DNA of 64,000 bases from Congeria kusceri (Eukaryota; Mollusca; Bivalvia; Myida; Dreissenidae): the NCBI GenBank assembly GCA_027627225.1, contig CM051029.1, forward strand, positions 8,347,426-8,411,425, in the 5' to 3' direction. How positions within the stretch are numbered: the stretch's first letter is position 1; every line of letters begins with the position of its first letter. The notes under the pieces are model-generated. The model saw only the letters and a list, made by a program, of their open reading frames with translations. It had not been told where the DNA came from and searched no databases. A program made the translations under genes and the position numbers. This document shows positions 38,001 to 50,486 of the stretch, piece after piece.

Positions 38001-41000
38001 TATCCGCTGGTCATTTACATGAGGCAAGTGACATGTTGCCTATACAATTCAAGAATAATGAAACCCTAGAGATATCATCAGGACAGTAAACCTTATTAAT
38101 ATCCACCGGTCATTTACATGAGGCACGTGACCTGTTGCCTATACAATACAAGAATAATGAAACCCTAGAGACAACATCAGAGCAGAAACCCTTATTAATA
38201 TCCGCTGGTCATTTACATGTGGCAAGTGACCTTTTGCCTATACAATACAAGAATGATGAAACCCTAGAGACATCACCTGGACAGAAACCCTTATTAGTAA
38301 ACGCTGGTCATTTACATGAGGCAAGTGACATGTTGCCTATACAATATAAGAATAATGAAACCCTAGAGACATCACCGGGACAGAAACCCTGATTAATATC
38401 CGCTGGTCATTTACATGAGGCAAGTGACCTGTTGCCTATACAATACAAGAATAATGAAACCCTAGAGACATCACCGGGACAGAAACCCTTATTAATATCC
38501 GCTGGTCATTTACATGAGGCAAGTGACATGTTGCCTATAAAATACAAGAATAATGAAACCCTAGCGACATCACCGGGACAGAAACCCTTATTAATATCCG
38601 CGGGTCATTTACATGAGGCACGTGACCTGTTTGACCTGTTGCCTATACAATACAAGAATAATGAAACCCTAGAGACATCACCAGGACATAAATCCTTATT
38701 AATATCCGCTGGTCATTTACATGAGGCACGTGACCTGTTGCATATACAATTCAAGAATAATGAAACCCTAGAGACATCACCAGGACTGAAATCCTTATTA
38801 ATATCCGCTGGTCATTTACATGAGGCACGTGACCTGTTGCCTATACATTACAAGAATAATGAAACCCTAGAGATATCACCGGGACAGAAACCCTTATTAA
38901 TATCCGACGGTCATTTACATGAGTCACGTGACCTTTTGCATATACAATACAAGAATAATGAAACCCTCGAGACATCACCGGGACAGAAGCCCGTATTAAT
39001 ATCCGCTGGTCATTCACATGATGCACGTGACCTGTTTGACCTGTTGCCTATACAATACAAGAATAATGAAAACCTAGAGACTTCAGGACAGAAACCCTTA
39101 TTAATATCCGCTGGTCATTTACATGAGGCACGTGACCTGTTGCCTATACAATACAAGAAAAATGAAACCCTAGAGACATCACCAGGACAGAAATCCTTAT
39201 TAATATCCGCTGGTCATTTACATGAGGCACGTGACCTGTTGCCTATGCAAAACAAGAATAATGAAACCCTAGAGACATCACCGGGACAGAAACCCTTATT
39301 AATATCCGCTGGTCATTTACATGAGGCACGTGACCTGATGACTATACAATACAAGAATAATGAAACCCGAGAGACATCACCGGGACAGAAACCCTTATTA
39401 ATATCCGCTGGTCATTTACATGAAGCACGAGACCTGTTGCCTATACAATATAAGAATAATGAAACCCTAGAGACTTCACCGGGACAGAAACCCGTATTAA
39501 TATCCCCTGGTCATTTACATGAGGCAAGTGACCTTTTGCCTATACAATACAAGAATAATGAAACCCTAGAGACATCACCAGGACAGAAACCCTTATTAAT
39601 ATCCGCTGGTCATTTACATGAGGCACGTGACCTGTTGCCTATACAATACAAGAATAATGAAACCCTAGAGCCATCACCAGGACAGAAACCCTTATTAATA
39701 TCCGCTGGTCATTTACATGAGGCACGTGACCTGTTGCCTATACAATACAAGAATAATGAAACCCTAGAGACATCAGCAGGACTGAAACTCTTATTAATAT
39801 CCGCTGGTCATTTACATGAGGCACGTGACCTGTTGCCTATACAATATAAGAATAATGAAACCCTAGAGACATCACCGGGACAGAAACCCTTATTAATATC
39901 CGCTGGTCATTTACATGAGGCACGTGACCTGTTGCCTATACAATATAAGAATAATGAAACCCTAGAGACATCACCGGGACAGAAACCCTTATAATATCCG
40001 CTGGTCATTTACATGAGGCAAGTGACATGTTGCCTATACAATTCAAGAATAATGAAACCCTAGAGATATCATCAGGACAGTAAACCTTATTAATATCCAC
40101 CGGTCATTTACATGAGGCACGTGACCTGTTGCCTATACAATACAAGAATAATGAAACCCTAGAGACAACACCAGAGCAGAAACCCTTATTAATATCCGCT
40201 GGTCATTTACATGTGGCAAGTGACCTTTTGCCTATACAATACAAGAATGATGAAACCCTAGAGACATCACCTGGACAGAAACCCTTATTAGTAAACGCTG
40301 GTCATTTACATGAGGCAAGTGACCTGTTGCCTATACAATATAAGAATAATGAAACCCTAGAGACATCACCGGGACAGAAACCCTGATTAATATCCTCTGG
40401 TCATTTACATGAGGCAAGTGACCTGTTGCCTATACAATACAAGAATAATGAAACCCTAGAGACATCACCGGGACAGAAACCCTTATTAATATCCGCTGGT
40501 CATTTACATGAGGCAAGTGACATGTTGCCTATAAAATACAAGAATAATGAAACCCTAGCGACATCACCGGGACAGAAACCCTTATTAATATCCGCGGGTC
40601 ATTTACATGAGGCACGTGACCTGTTTGACCTGTTGCCTATACAATACAAGAATAATGAAACCCTAGAGACATCACCAGGACATAAATCCTTATTAATATC
40701 CGCTGGTCATTTACATGAGGCACGTGACCTGTTGCATATACAATTCAAGAATAATGAAACCCTAGAGACATCACCAGGACTGAAATCCTTATTAATATCC
40801 GCTGGTCATTTACATGAGGCACGTGACCTGTTGCCTATACAATACAAGAATAATGAAACCCTAGAGATATCACCGGGACAGAAACCCTTATTAATATCCG
40901 ACGGTCATTTACATGAGTCACGTGACCTTTTGCATATACAATACAAGAATAATGAAACCCTCGAGACATCACCGGGACAGAAACCCGTATTAATATCCGC

Positions 41001-42319
41001 TGGTCATTCACATGATGCACGTGACCTGTTTGACCTGTTGCCTATACAATACAAGAATAATGAAAACCTAGAGACTTCATGACAGAAACCCTTATTAATA
41101 TCCGCTGGTCATTTACATGAGGCACGTGACCTGTTGCCTATACAATACAAGAAAAATGAAACCCTAGAGACATCACCAGGACAGAAATCCTTATTAATAT
41201 CCGCTGGTCATTTCCATGAGGCACGTGACCTGATGACTATACAATACAAGAATAATGAAACCCGAGAGACATCACCGGGACAGAAACCCTTATTAATATC
41301 CGCTGGTCATTTACATGAAGCACGAGACCTGTTGCCTATACAATATAAGAATAATGAAACCCTAGAGACTTCACCGGGACAGAAACCCGTATTAATATCC
41401 CCTGGTCATTTACATGAGGCAAGTGACCTTTTGCCTATACAATACAAGAATAATGAAACCCTAGAGACATCACCGGACAGAAACCCTTATTAATATCCGC
41501 TGGTCATTTACATGAGGCACGTGACCTGTTGCCTATACAATACAAGAATAATGAAACCCTAGAGACATCACCAGGACAGAAACCCTTATTAATATCCGCT
41601 GGTCATTTACATGAGGCACGTGACCTGTTGCCTATACAATACAAGAATAATGAAACCCTAGAGCCATCACCGGGACAGAAACCCTTATTAATATCCGCTG
41701 GTCATTTACATGAGGCACGTGACATGTTGCCTATACAATACAAGAATAAAGAAACCCTAGAGACATCAGCAGGACTGAAACTCTTATTAATATCCGCTGG
41801 TCATTTACATGAGGCACGTGACCTGTTGCCTATACAATATAAGAATAATGAAACCCTAGAGACTTCACCGGGACTGAAACCATTATTAATAACCTCTGGT
41901 CATTTACAAGAGGCAAGTGACATGTTGTCTATACAATATACGAATAATGAAACCCTAGAGACATCACCAGGACAGAAACCCTTATTAATATCCGCTGGTC
42001 ATTTACATGAGGCAAGTGACGTGTTGCCTATACAATATAAGAATAATGAAACCCTAGTGACATCACCGGGACAGAAACCCTTATTAATATCCGCAGGTCA
42101 TATACATGAGGCCAGTGAACTGTTGCCTACACAATACAAGAATAATGAAACCCTAGAGACATCACCAGGACAGAAACCCTTATTAACATCCGCTGGTCAT
42201 TTACACGTGGCACGTGACCTGTTGCCTATACAATATAAGAATAATGAAACCCTAGAAACTTCACCGGGACAGAAACCCTTATTAATCGCCGCTTGTCATT
42301 TACATGAGGCACGTGACCT
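36545..42319 (+). repeat. 5,775-bp higher-order block, copy 1
   Basis: Every distinctive variant in this block recurs 5,775 bases later in 42320-48094. Examples are TGTTTCCAATACAATATAAG, the GACCTGCTTGACCTG insertion and the stop-bearing monomers. In the parts compared I saw only a handful of substitutions. Outside the block the two sides diverge at once. 5,775 is a multiple of three, so the duplication keeps phase. Confidence 0.85.
37600..41100 (+). repeat. Nested duplication of about 1,994 bp inside the block
   Basis: Variant monomers at 38135 and 38432 recur at 40129 and 40426, an offset of 1,994 bases. These include the LVNAGHLHEAS variant and a stop-bearing GGACAGTAAACC monomer. The second copy is shorter, having lost some monomers near 41200. 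The whole nest is repeated again at 43910-47270 as part of the 5,775-bp duplication. Edges are approximate. Confidence 0.7.
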
Positions 42320-43775
42320 GTTGCCTATACAATACATGAATAATGAAACCCTAGAGACATCACCGGGACAGAAACCCTTATTAATATCCGCTAGTCATTT
42401 ACATGAGGCACGTGACCTGTTTCCAATACAATATAAGAATAATGAAAGCCTAGAGACATCACCAGGACAGAAAACCTTATTAATATCCGCTGGTCATTTA
42501 CATGAGGCACGTGACCTGTTGCCTATACAATACAAGAATAATGAAACCCGAGAGACATCACCGGGACAGAAACCCTTATTAATATCCGCTGGTCTTTTAC
42601 ATGAGGCAAGTGACCTGTTGCATATACAATACAAGAATAATGAAACCCTACAGACATCACCGGGACTGAAACCCGTATTAATATCCGCTGGTCATTTACA
42701 TAATGCACGTGACCTGCTTGACCTGTTGCCTATACAATACAAGAATAATGAAAACCTAGAGACTTCAGGACTGAAACCCATATTAATATCCGCTGGTCAT
42801 TTACATGAGGCACGTGACCTGTTGCCTATACAATACATGAATAATGAAACCCTAGAGACATCACCAGGGCAGAAATCCTTATTAATATCCGCTGGTCATT
42901 TACATGAGGCACGTGACCTGTTGCCTATGCAAAACAAGAATAATGAAACCCTAGAGACATCACCGGGACAGAAACCCTTATTAATATCCGCTGGTCATTT
43001 ACATGAGGCACGTGACCTGATTACTATACAATACAAGAATAATGAAACCCGAGAGACATCACCGGGACAGAAACCCTTATTAATATCCGCTGGTCATTTA
43101 CATGAAGCACGAGACCTGTTGCCTGTTCAATATAAGAATAATGAAACCCTAGAGACTTCACCGGGACAGAAACCCGTATTAATATCCCCTGGTCATTTAC
43201 ATGAGGCAAGTGACCTGTTGCCTATACAATTCAAGAATAATGAAACCCTAGAGACATCACCAGGACAGAAACCCTTATTAATATCCGCTGGTCATTTACA
43301 TGAGGCACGTGACCTGTTGCCTATACAATACAAGAATAATGAAACCCTAGAGACATCACCAGGACAGAAAACCTTATTAATATCCGCTGGTCATTTACAT
43401 GAGGCACGTGACCTGTTGCCTATACAATACAAGAATAATGAAACCCTAGAGCCATCACCGGGACAGAAACCCTTATTAATATCCGCTGGTCATTTACATG
43501 AGGCACGTGACCTGTTGCCTATACAATGGAAGAATAATGTTACCCTAGAGACATCAGCAGGACAGAAACTCTTATTAATATCCGCTGGTCATTTACATGA
43601 GGCACGTGACCTGTTGCCTATACAATATAAGAATAATGAAACCCTAGAGACATCACCGGGACAGAAACCCTTATTAATATCCGCTGGTCATTTACATGAG
43701 GCACGTGACCTGTTGCCTATACAATATAAGAATAATGAAACCCTAGAGGCATCACCGGGACAGAAACCCTTATAA
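41529..43775 (+). CDS. Longest open frame in the array (748 codons), spanning the block junction
   Basis: About 22 monomers without a stop. It runs across the junction between the two 5,775-bp blocks at about 42320, so its length partly results from the duplication itself. Composition is that of the 33-residue repeat only. No start or splice evidence supports a protein. Confidence 0.15.
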   Translation: MPIQYKNNETLETSPGQKPLLISAGHLHEARDLLPIQYKNNETLEPSPGQKPLLISAGHLHEARDMLPIQYKNKETLETSAGLKLLLISAGHLHEARDLLPIQYKNNETLETSPGLKPLLITSGHLQEASDMLSIQYTNNETLETSPGQKPLLISAGHLHEASDVLPIQYKNNETLVTSPGQKPLLISAGHIHEASELLPTQYKNNETLETSPGQKPLLTSAGHLHVARDLLPIQYKNNETLETSPGQKPLLIAACHLHEARDLLPIQYMNNETLETSPGQKPLLISASHLHEARDLFPIQYKNNESLETSPGQKTLLISAGHLHEARDLLPIQYKNNETRETSPGQKPLLISAGLLHEASDLLHIQYKNNETLQTSPGLKPVLISAGHLHNARDLLDLLPIQYKNNENLETSGLKPILISAGHLHEARDLLPIQYMNNETLETSPGQKSLLISAGHLHEARDLLPMQNKNNETLETSPGQKPLLISAGHLHEARDLITIQYKNNETRETSPGQKPLLISAGHLHEARDLLPVQYKNNETLETSPGQKPVLISPGHLHEASDLLPIQFKNNETLETSPGQKPLLISAGHLHEARDLLPIQYKNNETLETSPGQKTLLISAGHLHEARDLLPIQYKNNETLEPSPGQKPLLISAGHLHEARDLLPIQWKNNVTLETSAGQKLLLISAGHLHEARDLLPIQYKNNETLETSPGQKPLLISAGHLHEARDLLPIQYKNNETLEASPGQKPL

Positions 43776-46700
43776 TATCCGCTGGTCATTTACATGAGGC
43801 AAGTGACATGTTGCCTATACAATTCAAGAATAATGAAACCCTAGAGATATCATCAGGACAGTAAACCTTATTAATATCCACCGGTCATTTACATGAGGCA
43901 CGTGACCTGTTGCCTATACAATACAAGAATAATGAAACCCTAGAGACAACATCAGAGCAGAAACCCTTATTAATATCCGCTGGTCATTTACATGTGGCAA
44001 GTGACCTTTTGCCTATACAATACAAGAATGATGAAACCCTAGAGACATCACCTGGACAGAAACCCTTATTAGTAAACGCTGGTCATTTACATGAGGCAAG
44101 TGACATGTTGCCTATACAATATAAGAATAATGAAACCCTAGAGACATCACCGGGACAGAAACCCTGATTAATATCCGCTGGTCATTTACATGAGGCAAGT
44201 GACCTGTTGCCTATACAATACAAGAATAATGAAACCCTAGAGACATCACCGGGACAGAAACCCTTATTAATATCCGCTGGTCATTTACATGAGGCAAGTG
44301 ACATGTTGCCTATAAAATACAAGAATAATGAAACCCTAGCGACATCACCGGGACAGAAACCCTTATTAATATCCGCGGGTCATTTACATGAGGCACGTGA
44401 CCTGTTTGACCTGTTGCCTATACAATACAAGAATAATGAAACCCTAGAGACATCACCAGGACATAAATCCTTATTAATATCCGCTGGTCATTTACATGAG
44501 GCACGTGACCTGTTGCATATACAATTCAAGAATAATGAAACCCTAGAGACATCACCAGGACTGAAATCCTTATTAATATCCGCTGGTCATTTACATGAGG
44601 CACGTGACCTGTTGCCTATACATTACAAGAATAATGAAACCCTAGAGATATCACCGGGACAGAAACCCTTATTAATATCCGACGGTCATTTACATGAGTC
44701 ACGTGACCTTTTGCATATACAATACAAGAATAATGAAACCCTCGAGACATCACCGGGACAGAAGCCCGTATTAATATCCGCTGGTCATTCACATGATGCA
44801 CGTGACCTGTTTGACCTGTTGCCTATACAATACAAGAATAATGAAAACCTAGAGACTTCAGGACAGAAACCCTTATTAATATCCGCTGGTCATTTACATG
44901 AGGCACGTGACCTGTTGCCTATACAATACAAGAAAAATGAAACCCTAGAGACATCACCAGGACAGAAATCCTTATTAATATCCGCTGGTCATTTACATGA
45001 GGCACGTGACCTGTTGCCTATGCAAAACAAGAATAATGAAACCCTAGAGACATCACCGGGACAGAAACCCTTATTAATATCCGCTGGTCATTTACATGAG
45101 GCACGTGACCTGATGACTATACAATACAAGAATAATGAAACCCGAGAGACATCACCGGGACAGAAACCCTTATTAATATCCGCTGGTCATTTACATGAAG
45201 CACGAGACCTGTTGCCTATACAATATAAGAATAATGAAACCCTAGAGACTTCACCGGGACAGAAACCCGTATTAATATCCCCTGGTCATTTACATGAGGC
45301 AAGTGACCTTTTGCCTATACAATACAAGAATAATGAAACCCTAGAGACATCACCAGGACAGAAACCCTTATTAATATCCGCTGGTCATTTACATGAGGCA
45401 CGTGACCTGTTGCCTATACAATACAAGAATAATGAAACCCTAGAGCCATCACCAGGACAGAAACCCTTATTAATATCCGCTGGTCATTTACATGAGGCAC
45501 GTGACCTGTTGCCTATACAATACAAGAATAATGAAACCCTAGAGACATCAGCAGGACTGAAACTCTTATTAATATCCGCTGGTCATTTACATGAGGCACG
45601 TGACCTGTTGCCTATACAATATAAGAATAATGAAACCCTAGAGACATCACCGGGACAGAAACCCTTATTAATATCCGCTGGTCATTTACATGAGGCACGT
45701 GACCTGTTGCCTATACAATATAAGAATAATGAAACCCTAGAGACATCACCGGGACAGAAACCCTTATAATATCCGCTGGTCATTTACATGAGGCAAGTGA
45801 CATGTTGCCTATACAATTCAAGAATAATGAAACCCTAGAGATATCATCAGGACAGTAAACCTTATTAATATCCACCGGTCATTTACATGAGGCACGTGAC
45901 CTGTTGCCTATACAATACAAGAATAATGAAACCCTAGAGACAACACCAGAGCAGAAACCCTTATTAATATCCGCTGGTCATTTACATGTGGCAAGTGACC
46001 TTTTGCCTATACAATACAAGAATGATGAAACCCTAGAGACATCACCTGGACAGAAACCCTTATTAGTAAACGCTGGTCATTTACATGAGGCAAGTGACCT
46101 GTTGCCTATACAATATAAGAATAATGAAACCCTAGAGACATCACCGGTACAGAAACCCTGATTAATATCCTCTGGTCATTTACATGAGGCAAGTGACCTG
46201 TTGCCTATACAATACAAGAATAATGAAACCCTAGAGACATCACCGGGACAGAAACCCTTATTAATATCCGCTGGTCATTTACATGAGGCAAGTGACATGT
46301 TGCCTATAAAATACAAGAATAATGAAACCCTAGCGACATCACCGGGACAGAAACCCTTATTAATATCCGCGGGTCATTTACATGAGGCACGTGACCTGTT
46401 TGACCTGTTGCCTATACAATACAAGAATAATGAAACCCTAGAGACATCACCAGGACATAAATCCTTATTAATATCCGCTGGTCATTTACATGAGGCACGT
46501 GACCTGTTGCATATACAATTCAAGAATAATGAAACCCTAGAGACATCACCAGGACTGAAATCCTTATTAATATCCGCTGGTCATTTACATGAGGCACGTG
46601 ACCTGTTGCCTATACAATACAAGAATAATGAAACCCTAGAGATATCACCGGGACAGAAACCCTTATTAATATCCGACGGTCATTTACATGAGTCACGTGA

Positions 46701-48094
46701 CCTTTTGCATATACAATACAAGAATAATGAAACCCTCGAGACATCACCGGGACAGAAACCCGTATTAATATCCGCTGGTCATTCACATGATGCACGTGAC
46801 CTGTTTGACCTGTTGCCTATACAATACAAGAATAATGAAAACCTAGAGACTTCATGACAGAAACCCTTATTAATATCCGCTGGTCATTTACATGAGGCAC
46901 GTGACCTGTTGCCTATACAATACAAGAAAAATGAAACCCTAGAGACATCACCAGGACAGAAATCCTTATTAATATCCGCTGGTCATTTCCATGAGGCACG
47001 TGACCTGATGACTATACAATACAAGAATAATGAAACCCGAGAGACATCACCGGGACAGAAACCCTTATTAATATCCGCTGGTCATTTACATGAAGCACGA
47101 GACCTGTTGCCTATACAATATAAGAATAATGAAACCCTAGAGACTTCACCGGGACAGAAACCCGTATTAATATCCCCTGGTCATTTACATGAGGCAAGTG
47201 ACCTTTTGCCTATACAATACAAGAATAATGAAACCCTAGAGACATCACCGGACAGAAACCCTTATTAATATCCGCTGGTCATTTACATGAGGCACGTGAC
47301 CTGTTGCCTATACAATACAAGAATAATGAAACCCTAGAGACATCACCAGGACAGAAACCCTTATTAATATCCGCTGGTCATTTACATGAGGCACGTGACC
47401 TGTTGCCTATACAATACAAGAATAATGAAACCCTAGAGCCATCACCGGGACAGAAACCCTTATTAATATCCGCTGGTCATTTACATGAGGCACGTGACAT
47501 GTTGCCTATACAATACAAGAATAAAGAAACCCTAGAGACATCAGCAGGACTGAAACTCTTATTAATATCCGCTGGTCATTTACATGAGGCACGTGACCTG
47601 TTGCCTATACAATATAAGAATAATGAAACCCTAGAGACTTCACCGGGACTGAAACCATTATTAATAACCTCTGGTCATTTACAAGAGGCAAGTGACATGT
47701 TGTCTATACAATATACGAATAATGAAACCCTAGAGACATCACCAGGACAGAAACCCTTATTAATATCCGCTGGTCATTTACATGTGGCAAGTGACGTGTT
47801 GCCTATACAATATAAGAATAATGAAACCCTAGTGACATCACCGGGACAGAAACCCTTATTAATATCCGCAGGTCATTTACATGAGGCCAGTGAACTGTTG
47901 CCTACACAATACAAGAATAATGAAACCCTAGAGACATCACCAGGACAGAAACCCTTATTAACATCCGCTGGTCATTTACACGTGGCACGTGACCTGTTGC
48001 CTATACAATATAAGAATAATGAAACCCTAGAAACTTCACCGGGACAGAAACCCTTATTAATCGCCGCTTGTCATTTACATGAGGCACGTGACCT
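42320..48094 (+). repeat. 5,775-bp higher-order block, copy 2
   Basis: Near-identical to 36545-42319. Differences noticed include GAGGCAAGTGACGTG at 42018 against GTGGCAAGTGACGTG at 47793, CATATACATGAG at 42110 against CATTTACATGAG, and a CCGGGACAG/CCGGTACAG change. After about 48105 the sequence leaves the block pattern; the last two or three monomers before 48358 are degenerate. Confidence 0.85.
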
Positions 48095-48440
48095 GTTGCC
48101 TATACAATACAAGAATAATGAAACCCTAGAGATATCACCATGACAGAAACCCTTATTAATATCCGCTGGTCATTTACATGAGGCAAGTGACCAGTTGCCT
48201 ATACAATACAAGAATAATGAAACCCTAGAGACATCACCGGGACAGAAGCCCTTATTAATATCCGCTGGTCATTTACATCTGTCACGTGTCCTTTTGCCAT
48301 GCAATACAATAATAATGAAATCCTAGAGACATCATCAGGACAGAAACCATTATTAATATGTTAAAAGTATTATATGTGGATACACACTGTTTCTATAACT
48401 ACACACCAAAATAAATGACACAATGATGTTTGATTTTCAG

Positions 48441-48695
48441 ATTTGGTCAGACATTCAACAAAAAGAGTGCCAGGTGGTCTGTGAGGCCAATCAAGCAGCA
48501 GAAGACCTATCCCCACATGGCCGGTATAATCAGGACTGTGTTTCAACTGAGGCTAGCAGCTAAAAACCTCTTTCTTATGTGTTGAGCTTGCCTGAATCAG
48601 ACACCCGCAGATTATCAAAAATGATAGCACCTGTTGAGCCACCTCAGAAACGAGAAATGATTGAAAAGTTGAAATCAAGATCTAAAAACAAATAA
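48441..48695 (+). pseudogene. Coding-like 3' exon with an internal TAA, just after the array
   Basis: TTTGATTTTCAG ends at 48440 and is followed by a frame reading IWSDIQQKECQVVCEANQAA onward. A TAA at 48561-48563 interrupts it; the same frame continues through LPESDTRRLSKMIAPVEPP to KSRSKNK and a TAA at 48693-48695. AATAAA overlaps that final stop. The codon content on both sides of the first stop looks coding, so this is probably a decayed last exon. The gene it belonged to is not recognised and no upstream exon is identified; the array occupies the preceding 25 kb. Confidence 0.5.
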
Positions 48696-48860
48696 AATAC
48701 ACTCTAGTGTACAGCCATGTGTTCAGATTAGTTGGGCTATGTAATGATGAAATTGTGTTTACTCACTCATTTCGTGAGTAAATTTATTATTCTCTATTCT
48801 TAAAATACTGAGAAATTGAACTATCAAAAAGACTTGCAAATACATCACAATTATCAGCAT

Positions 48861-48985
48861 CATCATCACATGATGATTATGATAATCTCATCAACATCAC
48901 GATCATTATCACCATCACGGTCACCATAATCATCACCATAGTTGGTATGGCCATCATCATCATCATCACCATCATCAATCTTAAT
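48861..48985. repeat. Imperfect CAT/ATC trinucleotide repeat
   Basis: CATCATCATCACATGATGATT... continues to CATCATCATCATCACCATCATC, with interruptions including CATCACGGTCACC. Confidence 0.8.
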
Positions 48986-49159
48986 TCATGTCAATATTAA
49001 AAGGCAACACAAATAGCAATGGGGGGTATTTGTTTTTGACAGCATTTTCGAATAAACAGAGAGAGAATAAATTAATGGTATAAATTAAAATGTATAACCT
49101 TTCCCTTAAATCGTGAACAATCGTCTTAACGCCTGTCAAAGTATTCAACTAAAAAATAA

Positions 49160-49445
49160 CAAACTGTCCACTGAAACTAGCCAACTAGTTTTCCAAATGG
49201 CCAACTGGTCAACTGGAGTTTACATGTCATTAACAAACTACCCCACTTTCTTTCCAAATGGCCAACTGGTCAACTGGCCTACACATGTCAACTGACAAAC
49301 CAGCAAACTGGCGTTCCTAATGGCCTACACATGTCAATTGACAAACCAGCCAAATAGCTTCTCATTCTGGCCTCCTGGCCAAAACATCAAACTATCCAAC
49401 TGACTTTCCAAATTGCCAACTGGCCCACACATGTCAACTTACAGT
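49160..49445. repeat. Degenerate minisatellite
   Basis: The phrases TTCCAAATGGCCAACTGG, TCAACTGG and CACATGTCAACTGACAAAC recur four to five times with irregular spacing, suggesting a decayed tandem repeat of roughly 60-80 bases. Confidence 0.6.
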
Positions 49446-50327
49446 CTGAAAATTTTACCCAAATGCTTTCCGATGAAGACTGCCGCATAACCATCTTCGT
49501 ACGAAAACTGTTGGAATAACTGCTGTCGTCTAAAGCACACACTATCAGGTACTACAATTATACTAACACAAATATATAGATCATGTCGTGATTATCTCAT
49601 ATACACATACTCATGTATCAACCTTTGTGGCTATCAAAAACGTCCCCTATCCACTGCAACACTATTACTGAAAAATAAATGAAAGAGCAGTATATTAAAA
49701 TCGCATAAAAGTGCACATAGTGATGCATTAAGTTTGTTCAACCCAGCTGCAATATTTGTGAGATTTATCCATTACCACAAATCCAGAGAAGTGCGCATAT
49801 TACTTCAGGGGCACTCCATACATGAATCAGTGATAATGAGCGAATCAGGTAACTGCGAGCGAGATACGCAACCCTACTGGTCATTATATTTATTTCTGTT
49901 GTCTTTAGTTTTTCTGTATAATTTTAATTTTAATGCCAGGGGGACGTATGAGGACCCATGGCTATAGATCAGTGTTAAGGCGCCTTCAGCACCTCCCGAA
50001 TCCTCTAATTCTAGAGAAATCAGCAAATATGCAGCTTGAAGTGAAGACACTTGAGTATTACACTAACCTATTACATGAAACGAAAATGAGGTGCATTCCG
50101 ATACGCATGATTAAAATTAAATATTATAATAAATAACATCATGTATGCACTCAATAAAGCAACAATAAACATGAACATATTATATATAGGCTTTTACATA
50201 AATACAACGAAAGCTCTAAACATTAGACTGAAATATAAATTATTCAGAATTACAAAATTAAAAACTCATGTCACACAATTAAGTATTTAATAAAGCATAC
50301 ATAATCAGATATATTAAATATATACGA
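49446..50327. other. No recognised content
   Basis: AT-rich sequence between the minisatellite and the fold-back element. The open frames (for example 49734-49967) have no family resemblance and no splice context. Confidence 0.5.
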
Positions 50328-50486
50328 AATATTATGCTAGTCAGTTGTTTCAAGAGTATGTATTAGTCGAGTGGCTTGTGTGATGACGTACCACACGAGA
50401 GGTGGAGCCTCGAGTGTGATACGAAATAACGCAAGCCACAAGACTAAAAAAAACATACTCTTGGAACAATTGACTAGCGTAATATT
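50328..50486. mobile_element. Fold-back (MITE-like) element with long inverted arms
   Basis: The left arm from 50328 (AATATTATGCTAGTCAG...) pairs with the right arm ending at 50486 over about 34 bases with about four mismatches. Inner segments (GGCTTGTGTGAT with CGCAAGCC, CCACACGAG with CTCGAGTGTG) extend the stem toward the centre. There is no open frame inside. Confidence 0.65.

Larger units (their letters stand above)
23014..48358 (+). repeat. Giant 99-bp tandem array with an open frame (about 255 monomers)
   Basis: Head-to-tail 99-bp monomers run for about 25.3 kb without interruption. The + strand frame of a monomer encodes 33 residues containing LLPIQYKNNETLETSPGQKP and LLISAGHLHEARD. 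Common length variants keep the frame: loss of one codon (ACATCAGGACAG) and a 9-base gain (GACCTGTTTGACCTG). True breaks also occur, for example one-base losses near 23257, 37997, 41476 and 47251, two-base losses near 25168 and 25765, and many single stops. Minus-strand frames are closed once or more per two monomers. No signal peptide, promoter or donor site is evident. It may be satellite DNA born from a coding repeat, or a decaying giant repetitive exon. Confidence 0.95.

Noticed and set aside
25295..46795. Many 60-61 codon minus-strand frames starting MPHVNDQRILIRVS
   Set aside because: Antisense of two adjacent monomers, each closed by the same stop; no independent evidence of coding.
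23014..48358. CRISPR-like regular array
   Set aside because: The units are continuous 99-bp monomers with no unique spacers, and the window is eukaryotic with no cas genes.
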